Notes: generated from the letters alone by a model not told the origin. Shown: positions 29,704-39,497, numbered from the stretch's first letter. The stretch is 64,000 nt of DNA from Sphingopyxis solisilvae (GCF_015475875.1 NZ_JADKYM010000007.1:1-64000), one strand, 5' to 3'. Made by a program: numbers and translations.

Positions 29704-30638
29704 GCGGCCTGATCCTTCGCGGGCGATACCGGCCGCAGCCCCAGCAGATGACAGATGGCATAGCTGAGTTCGGCGCGGTTCAGGGTGTAGAAGTGGAAAT
29801 CGCGCACGCCGCCTGCATAGAGGCGGCGGCACATTTCGGCGGCGACGGTCGCGGCGACCAGTTGGCGCGCGCCGGGAAGATCGTCGAGCCCGTCGAACAG
29901 CGACACCATCCACGCCGGGATCGCGGTGCCGCACATGTCGGCCATGCGCCGCGTCTGCGACACGTTCGAAACGGGCAGGATACCGGGGATGATCGGGGCG
30001 TCGATCCCTGCCGCCGCTGCCGCGTCACGAAAGCGCAGGAAGCTGTCGGGCGCGAAGAAAAACTGGGTGATCGCGCGGTTCGCCCCCGCGTCGAGCTTGC
30101 GCTTGAGATTGTCGAGATCGGCCTGCGGACAATCGGCGTCGGGGTGCGTTTCGGGATAGGCGGCGACCGAAATGTCGAACGGTGCGATTCGCTTGAGTCC
30201 GGCGACCAGTTCGACCGCGTTGGCATAGCCGTCGGGGTGCGCGCGATACGGCGCGCCGCCCGGCATGTCGCCGCGCAGGGCGACGATATGGCGTACTCCG
30301 GCCGCCCAATAAGCCTCCGCCACTTCGTTGATTTCGGCGCGCGATGCTTCGACGCAGGTCAGGTGCGCCGCAGGCGCCACGGCGCTTTCCGCGGCGATGC
30401 GGGCCACGGTGGCATGCGTACGCTCGCGCGTCGAGCCGCCGGCACCATAAGTGACCGACACGAAACGCGGCGCCAGCGGTTCCAGCGCGCGGAACGTGTC
30501 CCACAGCTGCGCTTCCATCTTTTCGGTCTTGGGCGGGAAGAATTCAAAGCTCACGCCGATGTCACCGTCCAGATTGGCGAACAGCGGCGATGCCGCGGCG
30601 CGGCGCGCCTCCGCCAGCGAGTTCAAGTTCGACGTCAT
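29700..30638 (-). CDS. metF: 5,10-methylenetetrahydrofolate reductase
   Basis: A 312-residue FAD-dependent reductase making 5-methyl-THF for MetH. Visible motifs: VSFEFFPPKTEKMEAQLW with the catalytic Glu, FVSVTYGAGGSTRERTHATV, AHLTCVEASRAEIN, IVALRGDMPGG, KLDAGANRAITQFFF and PGILPVSN. The start at 30638 overlaps the stop of the upstream regulator by 4 bp. The order regulator-metF-metH(N)-metH(C) makes one methionine-cycle transcription unit. Confidence 0.94.
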   Translation of the reverse strand: MTSNLNSLAEARRAAASPLFANLDGDIGVSFEFFPPKTEKMEAQLWDTFRALEPLAPRFVSVTYGAGGSTRERTHATVARIAAESAVAPAAHLTCVEASRAEINEVAEAYWAAGVRHIVALRGDMPGGAPYRAHPDGYANAVELVAGLKRIAPFDISVAAYPETHPDADCPQADLDNLKRKLDAGANRAITQFFFAPDSFLRFRDAAAAAGIDAPIIPGILPVSNVSQTRRMADMCGTAIPAWMVSLFDGLDDLPGARQLVAATVAAEMCRRLYAGGVRDFHFYTLNRAELSYAICHLLGLRPVSPAKDQAA

Positions 30639-31627
30639 GCCGCGAGCCTTTTGGGTTGGCCGTCGCCATCGGGGGCGACCGGCGATTGATCTTCGTCGCT
30701 GCGACGGCGGCCGAGCCACAGCTTGACCGCCAGTTCGCCGCCTTCGAGCGTCCGGGTATTTTCGAGCAACAGACCGGCCGAGGCGAACCAGCCGCGAATC
30801 TGCGCGTCCGAAAAGCCGAGCCTGGCGTGCGCGGCCAGATCGCGCAGCGCCTCGTCCTCGTGCGGCGCAAAATCGACGATCAGCAAATGGCCGCCACCGC
30901 GCAGCACCCGGCTCGCCTCGGCAATCACCCGGTCAGGTTCGTGCGCAAAATGCAGCGCCTGATGGATGACGATGGTGTCGACACTGGCATCGGCGACCGG
31001 CAAGTTCAGGAAATCGCCCTGCACCAGATCAACCGGCACCAACTGCCCCGCCAGTTTGGTACGGGCGATGCGCAGCATTTCGGGGCTGCGGTCAAGCGCG
31101 GTGATACGTCGCGCAGTTGGCGCGAATATCTCCGCCATCCGGCCGGTGCCGGTGCCGATGTCGAGCAGATGGCCAAGACGGCGGTTGTGCATCATCGCCA
31201 GCATCGCCGCCTCGACCTCGCTTTCGGCGACATGGCGCGAGCGAATAGCATCCCATTCGGCGGCATGTTCGGCAAAATAGCGTTCCGCCGCCGCCGCGCG
31301 TTCCTGACGCACCGCCGCCAGACGCCGCGCGTCATGCGCAATGACCAGCGCCTCGCGCGCCGAAAAAGGCCATTTGTCGGCTTGCCCGATCACCTCGGCC
31401 ACCGGGCCTTCGCCGACGATCCGCAGAAACACCCAGCTGCCTTCGCGGCGGCGCTCGACAATTCCCGCTTCAGCGAGGATACGGACGTGGCGCGAAACGC
31501 GCGGCTGGCTTTGGTCGAGCACGACCGCGAGCTCGCCGATCGCCAGTTCCATCTCGCGAAGCAGCGCCACGACTCGCAGGCGTGTCGGATCGGCCAAGGC
31601 GCGGAAGATATCGATCAGCTCGCTCAT
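30635..31627 (-). CDS. ArsR-family regulator fused to a SAM-dependent methyltransferase
   Basis: A 330-residue fusion. Residues ~1-95 are an ArsR winged helix (MSELIDIFRALADPTRLRVVALLREMELAIGELA, QPRVSRHVRILAEAGIVERRREGSW). Residues ~140-310 form a class-I methyltransferase with LLDIGTGTGRMAEIFAP, ITALDRSPEMLRIAR and the LRGGGHLLIVDFAPHEDEALR segment. It is the first gene of the metF-metH operon, so the methyltransferase domain may serve as a SAM/SAH sensor. The ATG at 31627 matches the usual ArsR N-terminus; the palindrome at 31636-31655 sits 9 nt upstream, suggesting autoregulation. Confidence 0.88.
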   Translation of the reverse strand: MSELIDIFRALADPTRLRVVALLREMELAIGELAVVLDQSQPRVSRHVRILAEAGIVERRREGSWVFLRIVGEGPVAEVIGQADKWPFSAREALVIAHDARRLAAVRQERAAAAERYFAEHAAEWDAIRSRHVAESEVEAAMLAMMHNRRLGHLLDIGTGTGRMAEIFAPTARRITALDRSPEMLRIARTKLAGQLVPVDLVQGDFLNLPVADASVDTIVIHQALHFAHEPDRVIAEASRVLRGGGHLLIVDFAPHEDEALRDLAAHARLGFSDAQIRGWFASAGLLLENTRTLEGGELAVKLWLGRRRSDEDQSPVAPDGDGQPKRLAA

Positions 31628-31635
31628 CGCGAAAG

Positions 31636-31655
31636 ATATAAAGCTTTCTTTATAT
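31636..31655. promoter_or_regulatory. AT-rich palindrome, probable operator of the met operon
   Basis: ATATAAAG (31636-31643) and CTTTATAT (31648-31655) form a perfect 8-bp inverted repeat around CTTT. It lies 9 nt before the ArsR-methyltransferase start and is strikingly AT-rich against its surroundings. ArsR dimers bind such sites. Confidence 0.55.
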
Positions 31656-31776
31656 GTGGTCAACTGCGCAACAGGCGCCTATTTCCGCGGCGAGCGGCGC
31701 CCGCATCGGCCGATTGAGTCAAAACATGGAGGAGCCTTTAAAAAACCGCGTTGCGCGGTTTTTTGCGAAGGCGTAA
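31654..31776 (+). CDS. possible 40-codon small ORF containing a terminator
   Basis: An ATG inside the operator opens a 40-codon frame ending KNRVARFFAKA at a TAA (31774-31776). The hairpin at 31740-31764 lies within its last third. An internal ATG at 31726 also fits. No ribosome-binding site is convincing for the first ATG. Alternatively the segment is a short non-coding transcript. Low confidence that it is translated. Confidence 0.15.
   Translation: MWSTAQQAPISAASGARIGRLSQNMEEPLKNRVARFFAKA
31740..31764 (+). terminator. intrinsic terminator with no obvious gene in front
   Basis: AAAAAACCGCG and CGCGGTTTTTT form an 11-bp stem with a TTG loop. The run of six T fits rho-independent termination on the plus strand, and the A-run allows both directions. 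No supported plus-strand gene precedes it within several kb. Confidence 0.7.
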
Positions 31777-31856
31777 ATCTCGCTGCGATTGGCATGATCG
31801 GAGATCGATCAGTTCCTGTGCCGGTCGATCAGTTCAAATCGAGAGGGGTTTCCCAC

Positions 31857-32162
31857 ATGAAAAAATCAATCACTCTGTCGCTCGTCCTTGCCGCGTCGAT
31901 GGGCCTCGCCGCTTGCGGTGAAAAGGCTGCCGACGACACCGCCGCGACCACCGAAGACGCCGCGACCGTCGAGGGCGCTGCTGATGGCGCGATGGAAGCA
32001 GCCGAAGGCGCTGCCGACGCTGCTGCGGCGGCCGATGGTGCCGCCGACGCTGCGGCTGCCGGCGATGCCGCGACCGCAACCGACAAGGCCGCCGAAGCTT
32101 CGGCTGCTGCCCAGGAAGCTGCCGACGCTGCCAAGGGCGCGATGGAAGAAGCCAAGAAATAA
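31857..32162 (+). CDS. small Ala-rich lipoprotein (paralogue 1)
   Basis: A 101-residue precursor. The lipobox MGLAAC makes Cys20 the lipidated residue after an MKKSITLSLVLAAS signal. The mature part is almost only Ala, Glu, Asp, Lys and Thr, with GAADAAAAADGAADAAAAG-like repeats and a C-terminal AKGAMEEAKK; it should form an extended amphipathic helix. It is strongly similar in design to the next gene. Function unknown. A GAGAGGGG ribosome-binding site precedes the ATG. Confidence 0.75.
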   Translation: MKKSITLSLVLAASMGLAACGEKAADDTAATTEDAATVEGAADGAMEAAEGAADAAAAADGAADAAAAGDAATATDKAAEASAAAQEAADAAKGAMEEAKK

Positions 32163-32194
32163 GCTTCTTTCCGGCTTTTTTGCCGAAAACAGTC

Positions 32195-32226
32195 AAGGGG
32201 GTCGTCGGTTCGCCGACGGCCCCTTT
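32195..32226 (+). terminator. intrinsic terminator after lipoprotein 1
   Basis: A 14-bp stem with two wobble pairs and a TTCG tetraloop (CGTCGG-TTCG-CCGACG core extended by AAGGGG/CCCTTT), followed by GTCCTTTTG. It separates the two paralogous lipoprotein genes. Confidence 0.6.
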
Positions 32227-32335
32227 GTCCTTTTGGGACAGGGGTCCGCAGCGCTGTTGCAAAGCCCCCGATCCGCCGCTAACCCTCTGACGCCATGACC
32301 GGTCGCCCGGTCATTGTTTTCGAAAGGAATAACCC

Positions 32336-32632
32336 ATGCGCAAGATTCTTATCGCTTCGATGGCCGCTGCGGCCTTCAGCCTGACCGCCTGCTCGGAAAA
32401 GACCCAGGACGCCGCCGGTGAAACCGCTGACGCGATGGCCGACGACGCGGCTGCCGCCGGCGACGCCATGGCCGAAGGCGCTGCCGACGCCGCCGACGCG
32501 ACCGCCGAAGCTGCTGCCGATGCCGGCAATGCTGTCGAAGGCACCGTGAACGCCGCAGGCGACGCCGCCGCCGCCGCGGGCGACAAGATCAAAGAAGAAA
32601 CCGCGAAGGCCGAAGCCAACGACAAGAAGTAA
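32336..32632 (+). CDS. small Ala-rich lipoprotein (paralogue 2)
   Basis: A 98-residue precursor with lipobox FSLTAC (Cys19). The mature domain is rich in Ala, Asp and Glu (DAMADDAAAAGDAMAEGAAD) and ends DKIKEETAKAEANDKK. Length, signal and composition mirror the gene at 31857, pointing to tandem duplication. Each copy has its own ribosome-binding site (GAAAGGAA here) and terminator, so they can be expressed separately. Function unknown. Confidence 0.75.
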   Translation: MRKILIASMAAAAFSLTACSEKTQDAAGETADAMADDAAAAGDAMAEGAADAADATAEAAADAGNAVEGTVNAAGDAAAAAGDKIKEETAKAEANDKK

Positions 32633-32660
32633 GTCGCAGGCTTGCCTTCGGGCCGGTATC

Positions 32661-32694
32661 AAGGGCTCCGTCCGCAAGGATGGAGCCCTTTTTT
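32661..32694 (+). terminator. intrinsic terminator after lipoprotein 2
   Basis: AAGGGCTCC pairs with GGAGCCCTT around an inner CC-GCAA-GG hairpin. Six T follow (32689-32694). Confidence 0.8.
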
Positions 32695-32707
32695 GCTGGA
32701 GAATGAG

Positions 32708-32917
32708 ATGCGCCGTACCGGTTACACCCTCGTCGCCATACTGCTGCTGGCCGCATGCAGCCGGACCGACAACGAGCCTGGTCCCGGCGGGGTTACCGTC
32801 AGCGAAGCCAAGGCGCTCGACGATGCCGCCGAAATGCTGGAAAGCCGCGGCGGTGCGGCGGCAGTCGGCGATGCGGGCGCCGGGGAAAAAACGTCCGGCA
32901 AGGAAAGATCCGAATGA
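32708..32917 (+). CDS. small lipoprotein, unknown function
   Basis: A 69-residue precursor with signal MRRTGYTLVAILLLAAC; the lipobox LLAAC lipidates Cys17. The mature peptide of about 50 residues is Gly/Ala/Glu-rich without a recognisable domain (VSEAKALDDAAEMLE may be a short helix). The ATG at 32708 has GGAG 6 nt upstream. Its stop overlaps the next start by 4 bp (ATGA), so it is translationally coupled to the DJ-1/PfpI gene. Confidence 0.65.
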   Translation: MRRTGYTLVAILLLAACSRTDNEPGPGGVTVSEAKALDDAAEMLESRGGAAAVGDAGAGEKTSGKERSE

Positions 32918-33594
32918 CCGATCGTTCGACCCATATCGTCTTTCTGCTGTTTCCGGGCATCACCCAGCTCGACTTCACCGCGCCTGCCCAGGCATTTTGC
33001 CGGATGCCGGGCGCAAAACTGGTCGGAGCGGCAAAGACCGCCGACGCGATCGCCACCGACAGCGGCTTTTCGATCGTGCCGACGCATGACTTCGCGTCGG
33101 CGCCGCAAGCCGACATTCTCTGCATTCCGGGCGGCCACGGCGTCGCCGACGCCCTGCATGACGCCGCAACGATCGATTTCATTGCCCGGCAAGCCGCAGG
33201 CGCCGCGTGGGTGACGAGCGTATGTACCGGCGCCTTCCTGCTCGGCCGCGCGGGACTGCTCGAGGGCAAGCGGGCGACGACGCACTGGGGCTATACCCAT
33301 CTGCTCCCGCTTGTCGGCGCCGTGCACGAAGCCGCGCGGGTCGTCGAGGACGGGCGTGTCGTCACCAGCGGCGGGGTGACTTCGGGGCTCGATTTCGCGC
33401 TGACCCTGATCGCGCGGATGCAGGGCGATGCGGTGGCGCAGGCGATCCAGCTGGCAATCGAATATGATCCGGCGCCGCCCTTTGCCGGTGGCCATCCCGA
33501 CCGCGCACCGGAGGCGGTCACTGCTGGGTTGAAAGCGCGCGTTTATGATGCGGCAGCGGCGCGGATGGAGCAGGCGTTGGGGCGTCAGATATGA
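32914..33594 (+). CDS. DJ-1/PfpI-family protein, isonitrile hydratase-like
   Basis: A 226-residue class-I glutamine-amidotransferase-like protein. Family features are FLLFPGITQLDFTAPAQAF at the N-terminus, CIPGGHGVADALHD, the nucleophile elbow SVCTGAFLLGRAGLLEGKRATTHW with the catalytic Cys, and VVTSGGVTSGLDFAL. This arrangement matches isonitrile hydratase (InhA of Pseudomonas putida) and the N-terminal sensor of GlxA-type AraC regulators; there is no HTH here. Enzyme activity is likely hydrolase or hydratase, with the exact substrate unproven. Confidence 0.8.
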   Translation: MTDRSTHIVFLLFPGITQLDFTAPAQAFCRMPGAKLVGAAKTADAIATDSGFSIVPTHDFASAPQADILCIPGGHGVADALHDAATIDFIARQAAGAAWVTSVCTGAFLLGRAGLLEGKRATTHWGYTHLLPLVGAVHEAARVVEDGRVVTSGGVTSGLDFALTLIARMQGDAVAQAIQLAIEYDPAPPFAGGHPDRAPEAVTAGLKARVYDAAAARMEQALGRQI

Positions 33595-33732
33595 TCCTCC
33601 CTGTCGCGCAGCGATGGGGAGGTGGCAGCGCGAAGCGCTGACGGAGGGGCGTTAGCACGACCCTCGCAAAGCCCCTCCACCATCCGCTTCGCGGACGGTC
33701 CCCCTCCCCATGGCTTCGCCACAGGGAGGATC
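33593..33732. repeat. palindromic repeat family B copy 2
   Basis: GATCCTCCCTGTCGC... at the left is mirrored by ...CACAGGGAGGATC at the right, with GGTGGCAGCGC and CACCATCCGCTTCGCGGACG inside. It begins at the stop codon of the DJ-1/PfpI gene. About 140 bp and closely matching the copy at 58834. Confidence 0.85.
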
Positions 33733-33737
33733 TTTTG

Positions 33738-34502
33738 CTAGCCGCAATCTGCGAGCGCAATCTCGTAAAGTTTCGGCCAGTATTTGCCGGTCACGAACAA
33801 TCGTTTTCTGTCGCTGTCCCAAGCGATCCCGTTGAGCACGCTGTCATGGCCGGTCGCACCAGCATCCTCCTTGAGCCCCGACAGGTCGACCCACGCGCGG
33901 ATCGCGCCGCTTGCCGGGTCGATCCGCACGATCATGTCGGTCATCCAGACATTGGCCCAGATCTCGCCGTCGATCGTCTCCAGCTCGTTGATCATCGCCA
34001 ATGGACGGCTGCCGAAACGAACGGTCACGCGGCGCTGTTCGGCCATTGTGGCGGGATCGAAAAAGCGCAGCTCTGACGTCCCGTCGCTGAGCACCAGACT
34101 GTCGCCGACCATGGTGACGCCCCACCCCTCGCCGGCGTAACGAAAAGTGCCGACAGGCTTCAGATCCTTTATCCGCCAGCGATGGCCGACCCCGCCCTGC
34201 CAGGTGACGCCGATGATCTGGTCGCCCCAGCGGGTAATGCCTTCGCCGAACTGGTCGTATGGCAATTTCGTTTGCGCCAGCGCCTTGCCGGTCTTCAGGT
34301 CGATCTGCGCGACGCGCGAGCGGCCATATTGGCCGGTGGATTCGTAGAGATGGCCGCCGTCCCAGAACAGCCCCTGGGTAAAGCTGGTCGCGTCGTGCGG
34401 ATAGGTCTGGACGATACGATAGCCGCAGCGCTCGATAGGTTGCGGCGCGGGCGCAGCAACGGCGGGTTCAGCGAACAGCGCGAGGGCGAAGACAAACATC
34501 AT
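33738..34502 (-). CDS. glutaminyl-peptide cyclotransferase, bacterial/plant type
   Basis: A 254-residue exported protein with signal peptide (FVFALALFAEPAVAAP). The five-bladed beta-propeller QC family is recognisable from YPHDATSFTQGLFWDGGHLYEST, GQYGRSRVAQID, FGEGITRWGDQIIGVTWQ and LAMINELETIDGEIWANVW with the conserved Glu. It cyclises N-terminal Gln to pyroglutamate on peptides in the periplasm. Single-gene unit, bounded on the right by the groEL terminator region. Confidence 0.88.
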   Translation of the reverse strand: MMFVFALALFAEPAVAAPAPQPIERCGYRIVQTYPHDATSFTQGLFWDGGHLYESTGQYGRSRVAQIDLKTGKALAQTKLPYDQFGEGITRWGDQIIGVTWQGGVGHRWRIKDLKPVGTFRYAGEGWGVTMVGDSLVLSDGTSELRFFDPATMAEQRRVTVRFGSRPLAMINELETIDGEIWANVWMTDMIVRIDPASGAIRAWVDLSGLKEDAGATGHDSVLNGIAWDSDRKRLFVTGKYWPKLYEIALADCG

Positions 34503-34603
34503 TGCTCCCTAGCTATGCCGCATCGCCTTAACCGGCAATGTCCCACCGCTCCGAGCCTGTCCTGCCGGACCCTTTGCCATCACAAGGCGGACGCGGTGAA
34601 ACG

Positions 34604-34634
34604 AAAAAGGGCCGGAGGATTGCTCCCCCGGCCC
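34604..34634 (-). terminator. intrinsic terminator of groESL
   Basis: On the minus strand a GGGCCGG/CCGGCCC stem 35 bp past the groEL stop is followed by TTTTTCG. Confidence 0.75.
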
Positions 34635-34668
34635 GATTTCTGTTGGCTGAGCGCCGAACGGCTTGGAC

Positions 34669-36351
<1,683 letters not shown>

Positions 36352-36375
36352 TCACTCTCGATTCGATGAAATCGC

Positions 36376-36663
36376 TCAGGCGATGACGCCGAGGATGTCC
36401 GATTCCTTCATGATCAACAGCTCTTCGCCGTCGACCTTGACTTCGGTGCCCGACCATTTGCCGAACAGGATGCGATCGCCAGCCTTGACGTCGAGCGGGG
36501 TCACTTTGCCGTCATCGGCGCGGGCGCCGGTGCCGACCGAGACGACTTCGCCTTCCTGCGGCTTTTCCTTGGCGGTGTCGGGAATGATGATGCCGCCAGC
36601 CGTCTTTTCTTCGGCTTCGATACGGCGGACGAGCACGCGGTCGTGCAGCGGACGAAATTGCAT
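36376..36663 (-). CDS. groES: co-chaperonin GroES
   Basis: A 95-residue heptameric lid of Gro[32 protein letters not shown] and [34 protein letters not shown] cover the mobile loop and the beta-barrel. The start at 36663 has GGAGGG upstream; a frame from 36702 would begin inside the CIRCE element. Confidence 0.97.
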   Translation of the reverse strand: MQFRPLHDRVLVRRIEAEEKTAGGIIIPDTAKEKPQEGEVVSVGTGARADDGKVTPLDVKAGDRILFGKWSGTEVKVDGEELLIMKESDILGVIA

Positions 36664-36695
36664 GGATTTCCCTCCAGAAGTGCAATGGATGTCGC

Positions 36696-36722
36696 TTAGC
36701 ACTCACAAGGTGCGAGTGCTAA
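36696..36722 (-). promoter_or_regulatory. CIRCE operator (HrcA binding site)
   Basis: TTAGCACTC (36696-36704), 9-bp spacer, GAGTGCTAA (36714-36722): an exact match to the CIRCE consensus, 33 bp upstream of groES. Implies repression by HrcA, which is encoded elsewhere. Confidence 0.97.
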
Positions 36723-36730
36723 CAGCGGCC

Positions 36731-36759
36731 ATATGGGAGGGGCTTGTGCCAGCGTCAAG
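36731..36759 (-). promoter_or_regulatory. groES promoter, sigma-32-like
   Basis: On the minus strand CTTGACG (36753-36759) is followed by 13 nt and then CTCCCATAT, which resembles the sigma-32 consensus (CTTGAAA-N13-CCCCATNT). It can also be read as TTGACG-N17-CATATG for the housekeeping sigma. The start point would fall at the edge of CIRCE. Confidence 0.6.
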
Positions 36760-36797
36760 ACAGGCGCGCGGAAATTTTTCCCCCGCGATCATAAATC

Positions 36798-38231
36798 TCA
36801 GATGGGGAGTGAAGCGCCCTGCCGCAAGGGCGCCGCAACGGGCAGCAAGCCCAGCCGCGCGCGCTGCATCCAGCGGGTGAGCATCAGCACCGCGACGATG
36901 CCGAGCCCCGTCGCCAGGCCGGTCCAGATGCCGACGCCGCCCCAGTCGCGCTCGAACGCCAGCCAGGCGCCGACGCCGATGCCGATCACCCAATAACCGA
37001 ACAGCGCGAACAGCATCGGCACGAACGTGTCGTGCAGGCCGCGCAACATTCCGGCACCCACGACCTGCGCCCCGTCGGCGATCTGGAACAGCGCGGCGAC
37101 GATCAGGAAGCTGACCGCCAGTTCGGCGACTTCGGCATTGGCGGGGTTGCTGCGGTCGATGAAAAAGCCGGTGAGCGTGCCGGGGATCGCCAGCATCAGC
37201 AGCGCCATCAGCGCCATGAAACCTGTCCCCATGGCAAAGCTGGTCCAACCAGCACGGCGGATATGCGCGGCATCGCCGCGGCCATGGCCAATGCCGACAC
37301 GCACCGTCGCCGCCTGTGCCAGTCCCATCGGCACCATGAAGGTCAGCGAGGCAAGTTGCAGCGCGACGGCGTGTGCCGCGACCGCAGCGGTGGAGATCCA
37401 GCCCATCAGCACGACCGCGGCGGAAAAAACGCCTGCCTCGAACGCGTGGCTGACCGCGATCGGCGTGCCGATGCGCGTCATCTGGAAAAAGCGCGGCCAG
37501 TCGCTGCGCCACCAACGGCCAAGCAAATGATAGCGCCGGAAACGGCGATGGCGATAGACGACGATAATCATCAGCATCAGCATCATCGCATTGGTGAGCA
37601 CGCTGCCGACCCCGGCGCCGACGACGCCGAGCGCGGGCATCCCGAAATGGCCGAAGATCAGCGCGTAATTGAACAGGATGTTGCCGAGCACACCGACGAC
37701 ACCGACGACCAGCGACCACATCGGGCGTTCGAGCGCAGCAAGAAAGTTGCGAAAGACGAGCGTCGCCAGAAACAGCGGGATCGACCACATATAGGCGCGG
37801 ATATAATCCTGCGCGAGCGCCGCGAGCCCGGCGTCCTGCCCGAGCAGGAGCAGGATCGCGCCGGTGTTCCACAGGATGAGCAGCATCGGCACCGAAAGCA
37901 TCGCGACGAGCCAGAGCGCCTGGCGAAAAGTGCGGCGGATATCGCGCACCGAATGGGCGCGACGCCCGATCTCGCTGGCCATCAGCGGCGATGCGCCGGT
38001 CACCAGACCCATGCCGAAAATGGCAAGCAACATCGACAGATTGAACCCCAGCGACGATGCCGCCAGCTGCGTCGGCCCGAGCCAGCCTACCATCAGCACG
38101 TCGGTCGCGCCGATCAGCGACATGGTCAGGTTGGTCAGGATCAGCGGCCAGGCGAGCGCCAGCGTCGCGCGAAATTCGGCGCGCCATTCTTGCGGTTTTT
38201 CCGCGGTCGAGACCGTCGTCTGCTGCAACAT
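36798..38231 (-). CDS. MATE-family multidrug exporter, NorM-like
   Basis: A 477-residue, 12-helix transporter. Family signatures: [29 protein letters not shown] at helices 1-2, [19 protein letters not shown], and in the second half [26 protein letters not shown]. It should extrude cationic compounds in exchange for Na+ or H+. It lies upstream of groES on the same strand, but the CIRCE promoter makes them separate units. Confidence 0.9.
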   Translation of the reverse strand: MLQQTTVSTAEKPQEWRAEFRATLALAWPLILTNLTMSLIGATDVLMVGWLGPTQLAASSLGFNLSMLLAIFGMGLVTGASPLMASEIGRRAHSVRDIRRTFRQALWLVAMLSVPMLLILWNTGAILLLLGQDAGLAALAQDYIRAYMWSIPLFLATLVFRNFLAALERPMWSLVVGVVGVLGNILFNYALIFGHFGMPALGVVGAGVGSVLTNAMMLMLMIIVVYRHRRFRRYHLLGRWWRSDWPRFFQMTRIGTPIAVSHAFEAGVFSAAVVLMGWISTAAVAAHAVALQLASLTFMVPMGLAQAATVRVGIGHGRGDAAHIRRAGWTSFAMGTGFMALMALLMLAIPGTLTGFFIDRSNPANAEVAELAVSFLIVAALFQIADGAQVVGAGMLRGLHDTFVPMLFALFGYWVIGIGVGAWLAFERDWGGVGIWTGLATGLGIVAVLMLTRWMQRARLGLLPVAAPLRQGASLPI

Positions 38232-38339
38232 GGCCGGACCGGATAGGCCCGGCGGTCCGGCGGTTCAATCACGGGTAGTGATGGGCGGGATTTTCGGGGG
38301 CGGGGGTGGCAAAAAGGCAACAGAGGTGCCAAGCAAGTC

Positions 38340-38422
38340 GTCATTGCGAGCGAAGCGAAGCAATCCAGAGCGGTTTACGCAACGGCTCTGGATTGCCGCG
38401 TCGCTTCGCTCCTCGCAATGAC
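38340..38422. repeat. REP-like palindromic repeat, family A copy 2
   Basis: Same GTCATTGCGAGCGAAGCGAA / CGCTCCTCGCAATGAC ends and CAATCCAGAGCGGTTTACG core as the copy at 22280. The right arm has small insertions and changes (GATTGCCGCGTCGC). Confidence 0.85.
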
Positions 38423-38431
38423 GAAACTATC

Positions 38432-39004
38432 TCACCCCCGCCACATCTCCACCATCTCGAACGCAAACGCCCCGAAGGTCAGCGTCAGCCCGACGACGAA
38501 CAACCGATACGCATAGGCCAGATAGCGATATTTGCGCCGCGCCAGCACAATGCCGTTCTGATAGGTGTCGCGCAGCATCGTTTCGTACAGATCCTCCTCG
38601 GTCCGCAGCCGCGCCTTGACCGCGTCGATGAACTCATCCTCCTCCATCTGGGCGAAGCGTCCGAAGAACAGGATGTTACTGTGATCCTTGCCGTCCTTAT
38701 AGACGATCGGCGGCGCCTTGCCGACGCGCGGGAGGACCGCCGACACCGCGAGCAGCGCCGACAGGAAGGAAAAGGTCGCAAGGATCGTCAGCGGCATCGC
38801 GAGCGCCCCTGCCCCGGCGCGCGCCTGTCCCACCGCAAGCGTGAACACGACGAACGTCGCGCCCATCAGGATCGACGCCTTTTGGTCGGCCATCTGCGAC
38901 AGCTGCATCGTCAGTTGCTGGTTGGTGCGCACCAGATGCACCGCGTTCGGCGGAAAAGACACCGCAGGCGGCGGCGTCGGTGTCGATGCGTTTTCGCTGT
39001 CCAT
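38432..39004 (-). CDS. PycTM-like (DUF5706) membrane protein
   Basis: A 190-residue protein with helices at about 45-65, 70-95 and 160-185. Family features of the Pycsar effector domain can be seen: NQQLTMQLSQMADQKASILMGATFVVFTL, SNILFFGRFAQMEEDEFIDAVK and DTYQNGIVLARRKYRYLAYAYRLFVVGLTL. In defence islands such proteins respond to cyclic CMP or UMP from PycC cyclases by disrupting the membrane. No cyclase or other defence gene is near, so a housekeeping role is equally possible. It sits head-to-head with the acp gene. Confidence 0.65.
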   Translation of the reverse strand: MDSENASTPTPPPAVSFPPNAVHLVRTNQQLTMQLSQMADQKASILMGATFVVFTLAVGQARAGAGALAMPLTILATFSFLSALLAVSAVLPRVGKAPPIVYKDGKDHSNILFFGRFAQMEEDEFIDAVKARLRTEEDLYETMLRDTYQNGIVLARRKYRYLAYAYRLFVVGLTLTFGAFAFEMVEMWRG

Positions 39005-39155
39005 GGTGTCTCCCCCTGTCAGCGACCCGTCACCGCGATGCCATGAAGTGCCGCCAGCGGCAAGATGCTGCCCTGTTCCCGCCGCATTCGCTTGCCAATC
39101 GGGCGGGAGCGCGGCATTCCCGCGCGCAACTTTATGCCTTTATGGGACGCACCAC

Positions 39156-39392
39156 ATGAGCACCGCCCTCACCGACCAGATTTATGGCCTGATTGCCCCC
39201 TTCAACAAAAAGGGGGTCGAGCTGACCGATGCGACAACCTTTGCCGGCGACCTTGAATGGGACAGCCTGACGGTGATGGATTTTGTCGCCGAGGTCGAAG
39301 ACACGTTCGACATCATCATCAGCATGAACATGCAGGCCGAGATCGAGACAGTCGGCCAGCTCGTCGCGGCGGTGGCAAAGCTGCAAGGATAG
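39156..39392 (+). CDS. acyl carrier protein linked to serine palmitoyltransferase
   Basis: A 78-residue ACP. The phosphopantetheine site is Ser37 in EWDSLTVMDFVAEVED. It differs from fatty-acid-synthase ACPs (DSL followed by TVMDF rather than DTVELV) and is placed immediately before spt, as the specialised ACP of sphingolipid synthesis is in Caulobacter and Sphingomonas. It is presumed to present the acyl chain to serine palmitoyltransferase. ATG at 39156. Confidence 0.88.
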   Translation: MSTALTDQIYGLIAPFNKKGVELTDATTFAGDLEWDSLTVMDFVAEVEDTFDIIISMNMQAEIETVGQLVAAVAKLQG

Positions 39393-39400
39393 CCCCGATG

Positions 39401-39482
39401 CCGTTCGCATCGAGCGAAGTCGAGATGCCCCTCGACCTTACGCCATGCCGACGGGTGTCTCGACTTCGCTCGACACGAACGG
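39401..39482. repeat. palindromic repeat family C
   Basis: CCGTTCG...CGAGCGAAGTCGAGA on the left and TCTCGACTTCGCTCG...CGAACGG on the right form a long imperfect hairpin between acp and spt. A fragment (CCGTTCGTGTCGAGAGG) recurs at 24709-24725. Confidence 0.7.
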
Positions 39483-39497
39483 GCCAAGGATATTGAT

